Of a stretch of 64,000 nt of DNA, positions 35,023 through 46,594 are shown in pieces. Numbering within the stretch: position 1 is the stretch's first letter; every line of letters starts with the position of its first letter. The DNA comes from Labyrinthula sp. Ha (taxonomy: Eukaryota; Sar; Bigyra; Labyrinthulida; Labyrinthulaceae). The notes under the pieces are model-generated. The model did not search any database. It worked only from the letters and a program-made list of their open reading frames with translations, and was not told the DNA's origin. The stretch is taken from NCBI GenBank assembly GCA_015227615.1, contig JAALGZ010000069.1, positions 60,647 through 124,646 on the forward strand. The letters are read 5' to 3'. The translations under genes and the position numbers were made by a program.

Positions 35023-35544
35023 TGTTAACTCAAAATTGTTGAGCTATTAATCAAGCTAATCCTCAAATAGGGTGTTTCACTTTCTTTTTATCAATTTTGG
35101 TTACTACTTGGGGCATAATTTAGATTAATGGCTACCTAAGTACTATATACTAGGCTCAAAGTCTAAGGGGTGATAAAAATGAATGATATTGTTTTCTTTC
35201 ACTTAATATGAAACTGTTTTCTCAAGTTAACAGTTAAAACTAAAAATTTTCCATATATATTTTTGTGTGCTTACAAAATTATCCAAGAAAATAATGATTT
35301 TGTATACTCTTAGTTTGTATAGGTAATTTGCATATCCACTTAAGTTTTGACTCTCTTGTAGAAGGTACTATCTCCATATTAGCCTCGAGATAGATAAATA
35401 TTGTAACGGGCTACCATTCAGTAAGTACTAAATAGCCCACTACAAACCAGGAAGTTTTTTTTCTTAGTTAGTGCAATGCATGTACCTTATAAGTGATTAT
35501 TGCTCTGCTTCACTAGATTGCGTCAGAGATCCCTAATCAGCAAG

Positions 35545-35720
35545 TTTTATATTCAGCCTAGAGACTGCATGTGTTATTTATGATTTGAAGTTCTACTGCA
35601 GTTTATATTTACTTAGGTCTTTTTCTCTGTTTGCTCTATTTTTCCTTTTTCAATAAGTTATATTTTGGGTACCAAACTAAACAAGCACCGACTACATATG
35701 AACCTACAACTGCATATTAC
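35545..35720 (-). repeat. 3' LTR of the copia element (approximate)
   Basis: It shares a diverged direct repeat with 40125-40313. The best-matched part is TCAATAAGTTAT followed by AAACTAAACAAGCACCGAC (ends at about 35692). Outer limits are uncertain because of divergence. Confidence 0.6.
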
Positions 35721-35731
35721 CATCGTCCTTA

Positions 35732-36226
35732 TTATTTCCTTTCAGCAAATAATATTCTCTTTTTCATTTCTCCCATTTTTTTCTCATTGACTGCTCTTGT
35801 AAGCATATCGGCAAGGTTCTCATCTCTAACAATATACACCAGTTCTGCATTCATCCTCTTAGCTTCTTTATGAGCAAACTTGTAGTTAACATCTAAATGT
35901 TTTGTCCTATCTGCAACGTCTCCATCCCTTACCATTCTCAAGGCACCTTGACAATCACTACGTACAACAATTGAAAATCTAACTCCCAAGTCCTCAAATA
36001 GCGAGACTATAGACATTGTATTCTTCACTGCTATGGTTAATCCAACATATTCAGCTTCTATCACACTCTCGGTAAATATCGTCTGCTTCTTCGTTTTATA
36101 GCTTATTAGATCTTCATTAACAAAAATACATTCTCCAGTTACTGACACTCTTCCTTTTTCTGTCGCATAACTAGTATCTACGAACATAGTCAATTTATTC
36201 TTTGTTTTGATACACCCTATCTTCAA
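35732..36226 (-). pseudogene. copia RNase H domain
   Basis: A 164-codon open stretch shows the copia RNase H pattern. It has LTMFVDTSYATEK with the first catalytic Asp, TESVIEAEYVGL with the Glu, VRSDCQGALRMV with the next Asp, then RTKHLDVNYKF and ADMLTRAV. This is the best-preserved part of the element. Confidence 0.88.
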
Positions 36227-36321
36227 GAACTCTTCCTTCGATTGAAATAAATATCCCAGCGCTCTTTTAACCTTTTCAATAACATTTCAGTGGGTTTAGT
36301 TAAATACTTCGAAAGGTAGTG

Positions 36322-37190
36322 TCAAGTAAAAGCAAGATCCAATCTCGACACAGCTGCAAAGTAGTTCAGTATTCCAACTAATTTTTGATATATTTTTCTG
36401 TCTTCTAGTAGTTTCGCTCCTAATTTATCTACGTCGTTCTTCAATAGTGGCACACGTACCGGCTTCATCTCCTCGACTTTAAACTTTCTGCATATTTTAT
36501 CTTCTATTTCGGTCTGGTTAATCTTTACACAACCATCTTCCGTTTTTTCCATTCTCAATCCAACAAAGGTTTCCACTTCAGGAGAACTTTCGATTTTGAA
36601 TTCTTTCTTCCATTTTATTCAAAGAATTCGACCTCGTTTCTATCAACTACATAAAGTAAGTCATCCATGTAAAGAAGGATCATTAAATTCGATTTATCTT
36701 CCCTTGCATTCTTTTCTACAAATGAACATCTTTCTGAAACTAGATGTTTCAACTCACAGTATTCAAAAACTTTCGTTACTGTCTGGTGCCAAATTAGCAG
36801 GGACTCCCATAAACTGTGTATTGAAGTCGAAGTTTTCCATACTCTTGACCTTCCCTTCTTCTTAACGTGTTCATTTTCTAATTCCAGGTATGCAGCTTCA
36901 TGTAATGTTCCACATATGAAAGTACTAGAGACATCCAATTGCTTTATCCCCGTTTATATGTTCATTGAATAAGCTACAAACAAGCTGGTAACTATAGCGG
37001 ATGCAACCGGTGAACAAACCATAGCTGATTCCGGTATTATAAGCTTCTCATAGTTGCCTTTGGTCACTATTCTAACATTAGCAATAAAGTTCCCATATAT
37101 ATCTGTTTTTGTATTAAAGAGTTCTAAAATTGGGATTATTTCTGTGTCGACAAGGCGCTGAACTATGTCAATACTGCCTGCTGTTTCCAA
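36322..37190 (-). pseudogene. copia reverse transcriptase, broken
   Basis: Three fragments in different frames make up the domain. 37190-36954 holds the N-terminal block (ANVRIVTKGNYEK). 36938-36615 holds MDVSSTFICGTL (motif A, canonical D-V-x-x-A-F-L-x-G) and LMILLYMDDLLYVVD, the YxDD active site. 36576-36322 holds the thumb region, ending KLVGILNYFAAVSRLDLAF. Frame breaks lie between each pair. Confidence 0.88.
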
Positions 37191-37845
37191 ATTATTGACT
37201 TCTCATTCATACGCTTCAAACCTGCTACTGAATCTTCCCTTCCTTAAGTTTGTATAAAGGTTCTTGAGGGTTTCATTTTCCTGCTGAATTCAAAACTATG
37301 TATTACTACCTGACATTCCCTCGATGTACTTAATATATTCTTAGTATCAACAGAGTCAAATCGGAGAGGATGAAGTAATGTAGACTATACACGCTCAGCT
37401 TCATCGGCTTCCTGTTGAGCTTCACACGAATCCCTGTCAGTTGAAGTGGGTTGAAAATCTTCAAGTTCCTCATAGTTAGTGCATTTGTTTTCTTGTATTG
37501 GTTCCAAGTTGTTTTAAAGTACTGCAAACGCCTCTTCGTTCTCAAATGCTGACTTATACTTCTGGATGCAGTCTTTAATGGTCTCACTTTCATTCCGCTT
37601 GTCCTCTTTTACATTATAAATCCTTTGAAAAAATATACCAAACGTAACGTGAGCCGATGAATTTCATGAGAAACCAAGAAAAACCGCTGGATTGTTGAGC
37701 TGCAGATTCTTTTTGTTTGGATCAGGAATATATCCTTTGCACTAAAAATGATTATATTTTGAAGTATGGGCTTCTTGTTGAAGACTATTTTCAAAACCGG
37801 TTTCTATTTCAAGTGTTTAATCATGTTCAAGATGTAGATACTATG

Positions 37846-38241
37846 CTAAGTTGCATAACACGAGGATGATGGAGATACATCCGCTTGAGCTAACATAGCT
37901 CTTTCTGAAGAAAATACGGTTGTGTTGTGCTTCTCAACTTTACCCATTTTAATGGACATGTATGGTGGAGAGTTTTCAACCTTTATACCTTCGGTTTGAG
38001 CATATTGAAACAGCTTGACAAACTCAGTCCCATTATCTGTGAAGATACAATTTATCCTTCCCTTGAACTGGGTCTTTCTTTTCTTTACCATATTAACATG
38101 ATTTTCTGCTATATCTTCTTTACATTTTGCTAGAACTGTCATCACGAAGTTTGAAAAAGAATATACTATTATAACGAAGTATCTGAATTTTCTTATAGAT
38201 GTTGGCAATGAACCTACCATATCATTATGTAGTTTTCTCAT
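37846..38241 (-). pseudogene. copia integrase core
   Basis: A 131-codon stretch contains YFVIIVYSFSNF (catalytic-core strand), INCIFTDNGTEFV with the second catalytic Asp, and GKVEKHNTTV matching the 'N-G-x-x-E-R-x-x' Glu helix. The region 37330-37794 follows with low-quality frames that represent the integrase C-terminal tail and linker. Confidence 0.85.
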
Positions 38242-38261
38242 GACTTTTTAGTTTCGACAAA

Positions 38262-39008
38262 CTATGAGGTTTTATAGTTTACATGGTTCTTTTTATTTTT
38301 CCCTACAGTCTTAGCCATAGCACATCCAAGAAAAAATTCATATGGTGGTGTTTCCAGGTTATTTGACTTCAAGATATAATTGTTCAAATGACAAGAACTG
38401 AAGTGGTCTAAGTTTAATTTATTTTCTTTTTTTACTTTAGTAATCTTCATATTTATTTTCTGGTTTGGCTGTTTTGGTTTGTAAGTTGAGGTTGCATGAA
38501 GAATGAAGTTTCTATTTCTTGGTTTTATATTCTTGATTTTTCTACCTTGAAACTTCAGACAACATTCCTTGGAGGTTTTTATTACATCTACTCTTGACTC
38601 AAGCAACTTCGCTTTTGAAATGATTGTATCTTTCTGATTTGATATATATATAACATCCTTCAACCAAAATTCTACATTGTTTTCAAGTAATATCTTCATT
38701 ACGCCGGAGACTGTGTTCAAGTTTGTTAACTTCAGTATTCCTTCTACACATATATTCATTACCTCAGTCGTATCTGAAAGTAACTCACGCTTTCCAGTAA
38801 TATGGTGGGTTGCACCACCGTCAATAATGGCTTGAATACAATCAGTTTTAAAACGGTAACTCCAACTGAAGTTTCTTATTTCAGGATGATTTATTTTTGT
38901 TTCATATATTTTAGTAGTGAGAACGAAAATGTTTTGGCTTGACACTTCTTCTTCTGGTTCTTGAAAATCAAAACTTTGTTCTTCTTGATTCGAATCCAGC
39001 ATGTTCAC
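38262..39008 (-). pseudogene. copia protease and pre-integrase region
   Basis: The 248-codon frame has CIQAIIDGGATHHITGKREL. This matches the copia aspartic protease site D-S-G-A-T-x-H-x, but with Gly in place of Ser. VIYISNQKDTIISKAKL matches the usual 'V-L-Y-V-P-x-x-x-x-N-L-x-S' block after the flap. The protease changes and the following frame break agree with inactivity. A CCHC-like remnant sits just upstream around 39030-39080. Confidence 0.8.
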
Positions 39009-39146
39009 TCTTACAACCTTGAACTTGCATATTTTATAATGGTGATCCTTACTGCCACACTTTAAGCAATGAAACGGAAGTGTTCTCTTACCTAAGGGAG
39101 TTTTATTTATATGAATGCTCTCGTGTTTGTTGGTTTCTGTAAGTTT

Positions 39147-39647
39147 TTAGCTATTGAATCTCAGTTCCATCTTACTTTCTACTTCCAGATAATATTGTAT
39201 CGCTGCGTCAAGACTATTTCCTGGACATAAGAACTTAGTTCCACCTAGTTCGTGGTCCGGTATTTTCCTGATGAATTCTTCAACTAAGCTTCTATCTGAT
39301 GTTCCACCAAACATCCTATATTTGGCAAGTAGTTTCTTATAAGTATTCAGGTATATTTTTAAGTCAATAAACTGCAATAACTGAAGTTTTCTCCTTCCTT
39401 AAGTAATCTGTTGCTCAACATCTTTCCCATAATGTTTGCTCAAGTTCAGAAACGCCTCAAATATACTTCCATTATCTGGGATGTAGCGGAGAAGATCCAT
39501 TACCACTGTGGTTCTTAGGATCACCTTAATTTCCTCGAGAACACTTGCAAACTCCACCCGCCCCTCATAAAACTTATTTTTATCATCAAAGATATGAAAC
39601 GTAATACAACTATCATACACAGCTACGGAGGAGTTAATAGTTAGCAT
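39147..39647 (-). pseudogene. copia gag remnant
   Basis: Two frames, 39647-39399 and 39377-39147, are separated by one break. They match the copia Gag (UBN2-type) pattern: a helical stretch with AFLNLSKHYGKDVEQQ, then LLAKYRMFGGTSDRSLVEEFIRKIPDHE, corresponding to 'L-x-x-x-G-x-x-x-x-x-x-x-x-x-L-L-x-S-L-P'. Confidence 0.65.
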
Positions 39648-40124
39648 GATTCACTCTGGTGGAGCGTCGAAAGTATCACAGTCATAAAACACAACCTTAG
39701 CTTTGTCGTAAACTAAGTTCAGGTACATCAGATACCTTTATAAGCTCACATATTTTTGTGTGTCTAACAGCTTGGTCTCAACTAAGCCCAAGGTAACTAG
39801 TGACGGCGCTTGAATTGAGTACACAACCTATGACTTCAGATGCATTCTTCCCAAATATGATAAAACAGAACTTTCCAATGTAAAAATGGGATATTTTTAT
39901 TTCCTAACTTTGGTAGTTGAGTCGTTTTTATGTTTTTGTTATTCATTATTTGTCTATATCTTTTCGTTTTGTTGGTACTTTTATATGTGTATTTCGCACA
40001 CTTTTCCAGGAATAGTAAATAAACAACTTGTTCTTTCTCAGCATTTTGAGCGTCATAACTTCTTCTCTCTTGACCTCTTTTTCCTTTCACTCTTTCACTT
40101 ATCTTAAACAACTTTTCTTCTGTA

Positions 40125-40313
40125 AGTCTTTAAGCCTTTGAATCTGTGTCTCATGAATAATCTAGTACCGAAAAGCAAATTATTTAGGCTCCTAATCTGT
40201 TGTTTGTTGTGTATTTCTCTTCTCAATAAGTTATGTTCTTGGTGCTAAACTAAACAAGCACCGACAACATATAACCCAAACCTACATATAAACTAACCAC
40301 TATGTGTTAACAC
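40125..40313 (-). repeat. 5' LTR of the copia element (approximate)
   Basis: The counterpart of the repeat at 35545-35720. On the minus strand it may begin at TGTTAACACATAG (about 40312), a plausible TG start. The inner limit, leader and primer-binding site cannot be fixed by eye; 39660-40120 is the untranslated leader or early gag. Confidence 0.55.
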
Positions 40314-40571
40314 TTTCCGTTCTGAGATGTCGTTACTTTGTGAAAAGTTAGGTTCTTGAATCGATTCAAATAATACATCAAAGAAAAACTAAGTTCAGGT
40401 GGTTTTATCAGTGGCATGACTGGAGACATATGTTTGAAACTTTCAGCTATATGTACTGTTGGGGCTGTATTGATATCGATTAGAGTTAATTGAGAAGATA
40501 AAGTAAAATGAATATAAAAACAAAAACATTCGGCGTCTACTTCTTCCGGTTCCCTAGAATAAACAATCTCC

Positions 40572-42622
40572 TTACCAAGCATCCTTCACGTTACTATTCC
40601 TCTGATTGGATCTGTAATTACTCTGAGGTCTTCTGTTAGATGAATATCCCGTGGAACTTGTAGCTCCGCCCCCACCACTTTGTCTACCACCATACCCGTG
40701 TCCCTGATTGCTTCTCACCCTATTGACATTTGATCTCATATCTCTCGTTCCTCTATTTCCTCCATATCTGCCCCGCCTATTACCACCTCTTCCAAGAATT
40801 TCCAACCAATTAGGAACCTGCTGCTCATTTTCTTTTAACAGAACCAACAAAGAGCCTGCAAGACCCATATTCTTGCTATCATTAAAAAATGATATTGCTT
40901 CGCCTTTGTTTCCAGCTCTTCCAGTTCGTCCTATTCGATGAACATAATCGTCAATGTTGCCTGGAAGGTCGTAATTAACCACCAAGGTCACTCTGTCAAT
41001 GTCAAGTCCCCTTGACGCAACATCCGTAGCTACAAGAATAGGTTTTTCACTGGTTTTGAATAATTGCAGCGCTTGCTCTCTTTGATATTGGTCAAGGTCT
41101 CCGTGGATACTAACGCAAGGAAATGTCAAACCTTCAAGGTAGTAACAGAGGTTATCAGCTCCACGTTTTGTCTCTGTAAAAATAAGAACTTTTGAGGTAG
41201 CAGTCTGTTGGCCCAGAATATCAACTAAAAGGTCACGTTTTTGGTTTTCTTGAACACGTTCTATTCTCTGCTGAATATCTTTAGAAGCACTCCCAACCCT
41301 GCCAACAGTTAAAAAAATATAGTTCCGCATGAAATCTTGTGCTAATTGCTGAATCTCTTTTGGGAAGGTCGCACTGAACATGAACGTGTTTCTATCAGGG
41401 GGAAGGTCAGCTTCCTCTACAATTCTCCTGATGCTAGCCTCAAATCCCATGTCAAGACCTATAATCAACGAATGGGACAAAGAATACAGCGATCAGCTTC
41501 ATCCATAACAAGAAATTGTACGCATAATAGTGAGATATATCCTTTTTCAAGAAAATCAATTAAACGTCCTGGAGTCCCAATTAACAGGTCAACACCATGA
41601 CTTAATTCCCTTGCTTGTTGGCGAGAATCTTGTCCTCCGTAAACAACAACAGGACGAATTCCTGTACCGTAAGAGAACTTTAGAGCTTCTGCTTGAATCT
41701 GTTGGGCCAGTTCTCTTGTTGGAGACAAAACTAGTGCGGATGGAAATGCCACCTGCTTATCTTCTGGATTAGGAATTTTCGCACCTGAAGTAAGCAATTT
41801 ACATATAATAGGAAACAAGAATCCTCCAGTCTTTCCACTACCTAAACAAGTTAAATCCGCTAAAAAAATACCTGTTTGGGCACAAGCCATAAGATCCCTA
41901 TTAGCAAGTCCAATTGGCAAGGAGTATTTCTGAACTGGGGTTGGTTTAGTAAATCCACTTCTTTTTATATTATCCTGCAACCCTTGGGGTAAGGAAGTAG
42001 AAGCGAAATCTGTTACAGGCGGTGGAATGTTTTCACCGGACGACTCTACTGGTATATCATCATACTTATCAAAATTTATCCCAGTCGCATTTTGATGACC
42101 GAAAATATTTTGTACTTCACTTTGGTTGACATTTGTGCTCCCATAAAATCCCAAAGAAGTTCTTCCTGTAGAAACAGGAGCAGCTCTTACATCCCATGAT
42201 GCAAACCTACTATTCACCGTGGGCTGGGCCTGACCAGCCTGCCTTTTTTTTTCTTCTTCCAATACTTTACTTTTTCCTTCCTCTGTAGAAACATAAAATA
42301 CTGTTTCTGGAGGAGTTGCGTCTCCACCCATTGGGTGATATCTGTAGACATGTCTTCTAGGACGTCCAGAGTTATAGTTTCTTGATCCATAGTTAGAAAA
42401 GTTTTGTCCTCGTCTGTTTTGGCCAAAGTTGCTTGGTTGATTTGATCGTTGAGGATTGGAGTTCTGACTAAAGCTTCGTGAATTAAAGGATCTGTTGTTC
42501 TGTGAGCCGTATGACTTAGAACCGTGATTTTTTCCTTGTGAGGAGGATTGGTAAGATGAGTTTTGATCTCTATTTTGTGAAGAGGTCTGGTTTCTCAAAT
42601 GTGGTGGAACATAACTAGGCAT
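40572..42622 (-). CDS. DED1: DEAD-box RNA helicase Ded1/DDX3 with two tiny introns
   Basis: The spliced product is 663 aa: exons 42622-41872, 41841-41488 and 41458-40572. The N-terminus MPSYVPPHLRN is the conserved Ded1/DDX3 motif, followed by a Gln/Asn/Ser/Arg/Gly-rich low-complexity region to about 100. The helicase core shows GFTKPTPVQKYSLP (Q motif), AQTGSGKT (248-255), PTRELAQQI, TPGRL, DEAD (364-367), SAT (397-399), ATDVASRGLDI (512-522) and HRIGRTGR (542-549). The C-terminus is RGG-rich (GGNRRGRYGGNRG). Ded1 remodels mRNA 5' UTRs during translation initiation and occurs in RNA granules. All motifs are intact after splicing. Intron 1 splits the Walker A motif, and intron 2 follows the DEAD box. 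A dead copia element lies just downstream. Confidence 0.95.
41459..41487 (-). other. 29-nt intron 2 of DDX3/Ded1
   Basis: On the minus strand it runs from GTATTC to TTATAG. Phase 1 splicing (T|GT) gives DEADRC-LDMGFEASIRR, the standard post-DEAD sequence. Removal is needed to join the two reading frames. Confidence 0.9.
41842..41871 (-). other. 30-nt intron 1 of DDX3/Ded1
   Basis: On the minus strand it runs from GTATTTTT to TTGTTTAG with a TTAAC branch-like word. Its length is a multiple of three and it lacks an in-frame stop, so the unspliced frame stays open and inserts ten residues into AQTG-SGKT. Phase 1 splicing (G|GT) restores Walker A. Confidence 0.9.
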
Positions 42623-42784
42623 AATCTGATTAAATTAATTCTTCTTGGTCGATGTCTTTTTGGATTATTCGTGTGTGAATTGAGCATTGCCCAAAATACT
42701 CAGTTCCCATTTTAATTCAGATATCCCCAAAATATTTTTGAAACATGAATTTCCTTCCATAACCATTCTTACTGGAATTATTCT

Positions 42785-43327
42785 CTAGAATTGTTCCGGT
42801 AAAGCCTTTAGATAAAACAAATGACAAAAATTCTTTTTCGGAATGTTCCACTGGAAATCCTGATGGAACCTTTTTTTTTGGATGTTTTTCCTAAAGTAAC
42901 CAACTCTTAACTCAAGCAAAAGACCACAGTCCAAGAAAATTAAAGTTAATAAATGTTTTTTTTTTATTCTAGACTGCTTAGATTTATTAATACAGCTGCG
43001 ATGCGTCCAAGTTCGAGTGAGGGATCCTAGGGGCACAATGGTCAAGCGGAAATTGTGCAATACGAAAAGTTCAAGCTTGAATCCATTTAGCAACAAAAGT
43101 AGAAGAACCAGAGTGAGAAGGATCCAAACACAGTGAAGACACTTAACCCAGTAAGTAAACGGAGAAGATAAAAACTGTTCCTGTTGAATGTTAGGGAAAA
43201 GCCAGTGGAACCTTGTATAAGGATCCAGAAATTGGTGGAACATGGATGGAACAAATGTGCTCGAAGTGTTACAGAATATTACGTTGAAAACATCTACCTT
43301 AACTAGGAGTGCAGGGTGAGTCCTCAT
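42785..43327 (-). CDS. hypothetical protein with one membrane segment
   Basis: I do not recognise this 180-aa frame. It has a hydrophobic stretch at about 65-85 (CVWILLTLVLLLLLLNGF) and a basic C-terminal half with Phe- and Lys-rich stretches. An open frame of 543 bp is longer than expected by chance in such AT-rich DNA, although local composition here is less AT-rich. The region also carries repeated GGAAC/GTTCC words (42800-43260), so it may be part of a decayed repeat. It ends about 160 bp upstream of the DDX3 ATG and may overlap its promoter. Confidence 0.25.
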   Translation of the reverse strand: MRTHPALLVKVDVFNVIFCNTSSTFVPSMFHQFLDPYTRFHWLFPNIQQEQFLSSPFTYWVKCLHCVWILLTLVLLLLLLNGFKLELFVLHNFRLTIVPLGSLTRTWTHRSCINKSKQSRIKKKHLLTLIFLDCGLLLELRVGYFRKNIQKKRFHQDFQWNIPKKNFCHLFYLKALPEQF

Positions 43328-43344
43328 TCTGGCTATTAAGAAAA

Positions 43345-43690
43345 TTTGCGAGTGACAGAGTGAATCTGAGAGAGTCTCAACAGCACATTAAGATAGAAAT
43401 AATCGAGAAATGAGGACTTCATCGAAGATTTTTGAGTCCTCAATTGCATGAATTCGACTAATTGACGAATGAGGAATCCATTAAGAAAACTTTGTGAATT
43501 TCAGAGGAATTTGCCGACTCTTGCTGAGGATTTTTCAAGAGTGTTGAGAATAGCTAAAGAGTGACTCATTCAGAACATTTAATTACGAAACTGATTTTTT
43601 AGGATTCTCAAATCTTAGAAGATTTGCTTTAAGTGAGGTTGAGTTTGAGGATTCTCAATTCCTCAATAACAAAATTTTCTCAGTCTGCAC
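43345..43690. repeat. degenerate GAGGATTCTCAA-type short repeat
   Basis: Words such as GAGAGTCTCAA, GAGTCCTCAA, GAGGATTTTTCAAG and GAGGATTCTCAATTCCTCAA recur about every 20-40 bp, on both strands. Similar runs occur at 3466-3610 and 63830-63900. It looks like an eroded short-period repeat. Confidence 0.45.
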
Positions 43691-43714
43691 CCCTGATCCT
43701 GACATGCAGTCTTA

Positions 43715-44110
43715 GTGATCAATGCTGCAGACCAGTGTTATCGAATTTTATTGGGATGTGGCATCAAGGCAAATCGTACTGCCTTACAGGAGTTCAGAAA
43801 TATCCTTGTACGATTTTGGTTGCAAAGACTTAGTAAGGTTTTCTTACCTAAATACCTTCGAGAAAACACATCGGTGTTAGCAAACATTTATTATCTTTGT
43901 TATTTTCAGCTGGGTCGCCTTCTACGAAAAAAGAATAGTCTAGTAAATTCTATTCTTACTCTAGGCATAATACTTTCTGTTGTGGCTCATCCCATAGAGT
44001 TTACTTCAGGTGATAAACTGGAAGAGTATTTCAAATTCATTACATACTGTGGCGTTGACTCTATAGTGCATGACATATTAGCAGGTTCTAGCTTGATTCA
44101 AATAAAATGA
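43715..44110 (+). CDS. hypothetical protein
   Basis: This is an unrecognised 131-aa frame. The middle and end look protein-like (LGRLLRKKNSLVNSILTLG and HPIEFTSGDKLEEYFKF). No signal peptide or known motif is present. An alternative is that part of it is an exon: GTGTTAGC...TTTTCAG at about 43874-43909 could be an intron, slightly longer than the others found here. It could also be a fragment of a dead gene. Confidence 0.3.
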   Translation: MINAADQCYRILLGCGIKANRTALQEFRNILVRFWLQRLSKVFLPKYLRENTSVLANIYYLCYFQLGRLLRKKNSLVNSILTLGIILSVVAHPIEFTSGDKLEEYFKFITYCGVDSIVHDILAGSSLIQIK

Positions 44111-46594
44111 AGACCTAGAGTGGCTGTAAATTTTTGTCTACTAATGAAGTTTTTTTATTCACTCACTATTATTTGAATTAAGTTACTCCATTATTTAAGA
44201 GAAAAATGGCAATATCTGTTGAAGCAATAACCATAGCATCCAATACAAGCGAGTTTTTCTTACTTGAAACTGAAAAATTGGTGATAATGTTTGTGTATAT
44301 CTAAGGTTATCTTAGGCTTCTTCCCCTAACATTCTTATTAAAGGCCAACTTTCTTCTTCACATCTATTTATTGAAGTGTGTTGTCGTTACTTCTCATAAA
44401 TATTAATAGCGATAGCATAAGATGCGATCCAAATAATGATGGAGCTAACAGCACTGAATGTTAAGAATTAACAGCTTATAAACTTGCACTCGATAGGTAA
44501 CTTTCCTCCTTTATTAGATAATACGTTTGGATCATGTAGCTTAACACAGAAGAAGTTTGTATGAAGACATTACCTTCAAGAAATATTTACTTTGGTCAGT
44601 ATACTTGCAGGGAAATGATCCAGGATCCATTGGTACATGAGAAGGAAAAGTTAAACAGAATGTGACTATACTAATTAAAATAAACTCTAAGAACAAAGCC
44701 CTGGAATTACAAATAGCTTAAAACAGAAAAATAAAAGTATTCATATCTTACAGCAACTGCTTGTCATTACTGGTGTAATTGAAAGAACAATTAATTGAGC
44801 AACCCCCCAAAGTTGCAACATTTTCCAAGTCTAGCTAAGACTAGAAAAATGATACAAATGTTCTCATTGATCATAGGCTATGTTGTGCTATGAAATGTCA
44901 TTTTGGTTTACCTTCAAGTGATATCTTCTGGCTATTTCTTAATATATACCATCAAAGGCTTCCTATTTGACGATTGTCTTTGTTAAATACTAGTTTTTAA
45001 AGAATTAAGCATATAATATGATTTTTTTTATTTACATGCGCTCTACTTTAAAAATGTTTCTTCAGATAGATTGTTAAGTAATTTGAGGTCTTTGTTGAAG
45101 TTTTATCTTAGGGTTATTAGTTTTTTGTGATGATGGCAAATGTCGAAAAAAGAATGACTTCAAAGATTCTTGGCCAGCATTCCCTCGTACTAATGTCTAA
45201 TCATACATGGATTTTGAAAATGAGAACTAAAAATAAAAGAATGATAAGAAAATACTAGCTATAAACCTCAGTTAAATCTGCGTTTTATGTGCTCATTAAT
45301 CTTATCTCACATTACAAAAAATACTCAAATATTAAAACGTATGTTTTATTCATTTTAGTATTTTCTACTAGAGTTAAGACATGAAACAAGAGGAAATCAA
45401 TTTCAGAGAAATAGTTTTTTGACTTCTCCAGACCAATATGCTTCCATGGGACGAGCTATGTTAATATCTACAGTACCAAACCGATAAACTTTTTACCCCT
45501 TTATGTAATTTTGTTACGAATAAGAAACAATTATTCTAATATATCTTACTAGATCATATGTAAAATCTGCTAGGGACATGTATCTTACGAAGATGTTTTC
45601 TATATTCCCTATACTACAGAAAAAATTGCAACTATAACTTATAAATGATGCTTAACTCTTCGGAAATAATGCCTCAACAAGTTGAAATCAAGTCAATATA
45701 TATAACCCATATTCTTTCTATAATCTTACCTAGACTAAGAGTTTCTGCTAAAAAATATTAACTTCAAAATTAGCAACTGGCTGTTCAAGCAAGATTTGAA
45801 AGACCCCAGATAATGTACTAAGTTCAAATGTTCAAACTTAAGGACATAAGTTACTAAGACTAACCTATATCAGAGGCATGAAGTGTAGCCAAAACTATTT
45901 TATCATGTCTTGGAACTTCTTAAATATTTATTACTTTATTGAAAAAAAAATGGAAATTAGCAGACTACAGTTCTTAACCCTGTAGAAGGATGATAAGAAA
46001 CACTTGGAATAAGGAAAGCCATCCAGACTTAGAGCTCTTGAGGAAACAAAACCTAACACGGCCAAGGCAAATGATAGTTATTTCCACCAGTAGCCTCAAA
46101 TGTTCAAGTCACTCACAGACAAAAAATAATATTGTAGATTTTTTATTGTAATCAGGATATGCAGGTTTTAAGATTATGAGAGAAAACTCTGCTCATTACA
46201 AATTATGTTTTAATAGTAGTTTACAGAAGTTCTTGGGGAGAACTAAATACGAGCAAAGAAGACAAGAACCTGAACTATTTCCAAAAGTTTCAATAAATAG
46301 ATGTGGTCATTCCTAATTCTCAAATTCCACAGGCTGAAAACTATATTTTTCTTGGTTATTTTTGTTATGTTCTTATGTTCAACAATTAAAGTATGCTAGT
46401 ATTCTGAGCTAACTACAGAATACCAGCACCAATTCACAAACTACTCAACCTAGTGTTACATAAATATACTCAACATAGATACAACAATTATCCATTGTAA
46501 TACCCTGCTTATTTCTTCCTTTAGTCTTTGTGCAACATGTACTAAGTTGTAAATAGATTATACTACATGAAAACAATGTATAGTGTAAAGGCAA
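44111..46594. other. gene-free AT-rich stretch
   Basis: I see no supported gene, RNA or repeat in these 2.5 kb. Stops are frequent in all frames and composition is uniformly AT-rich. Confidence 0.5.

Larger units (their letters stand above)
35545..40313 (-). mobile_element. decayed Ty1/copia LTR retrotransposon
   Basis: Read on the minus strand the domain order is gag, protease, integrase, reverse transcriptase, RNase H, which is the copia order. It lies between two diverged direct repeats. Every domain is recognisable but the frame is broken at least seven times by stops and shifts. The copy is therefore inactive. The LTR copies differ at roughly one base in four or five, so the insertion is old. 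It inserted about 260 bp downstream of the DDX3 stop codon, in the same orientation as that gene. Confidence 0.9.

Noticed and set aside
40307-40582. 91-codon minus-strand ORF after DDX3
   Set aside because: It overlaps the end of DDX3 by 11 bp in another frame and runs into the copia LTR. It is best seen as 3' untranslated sequence.
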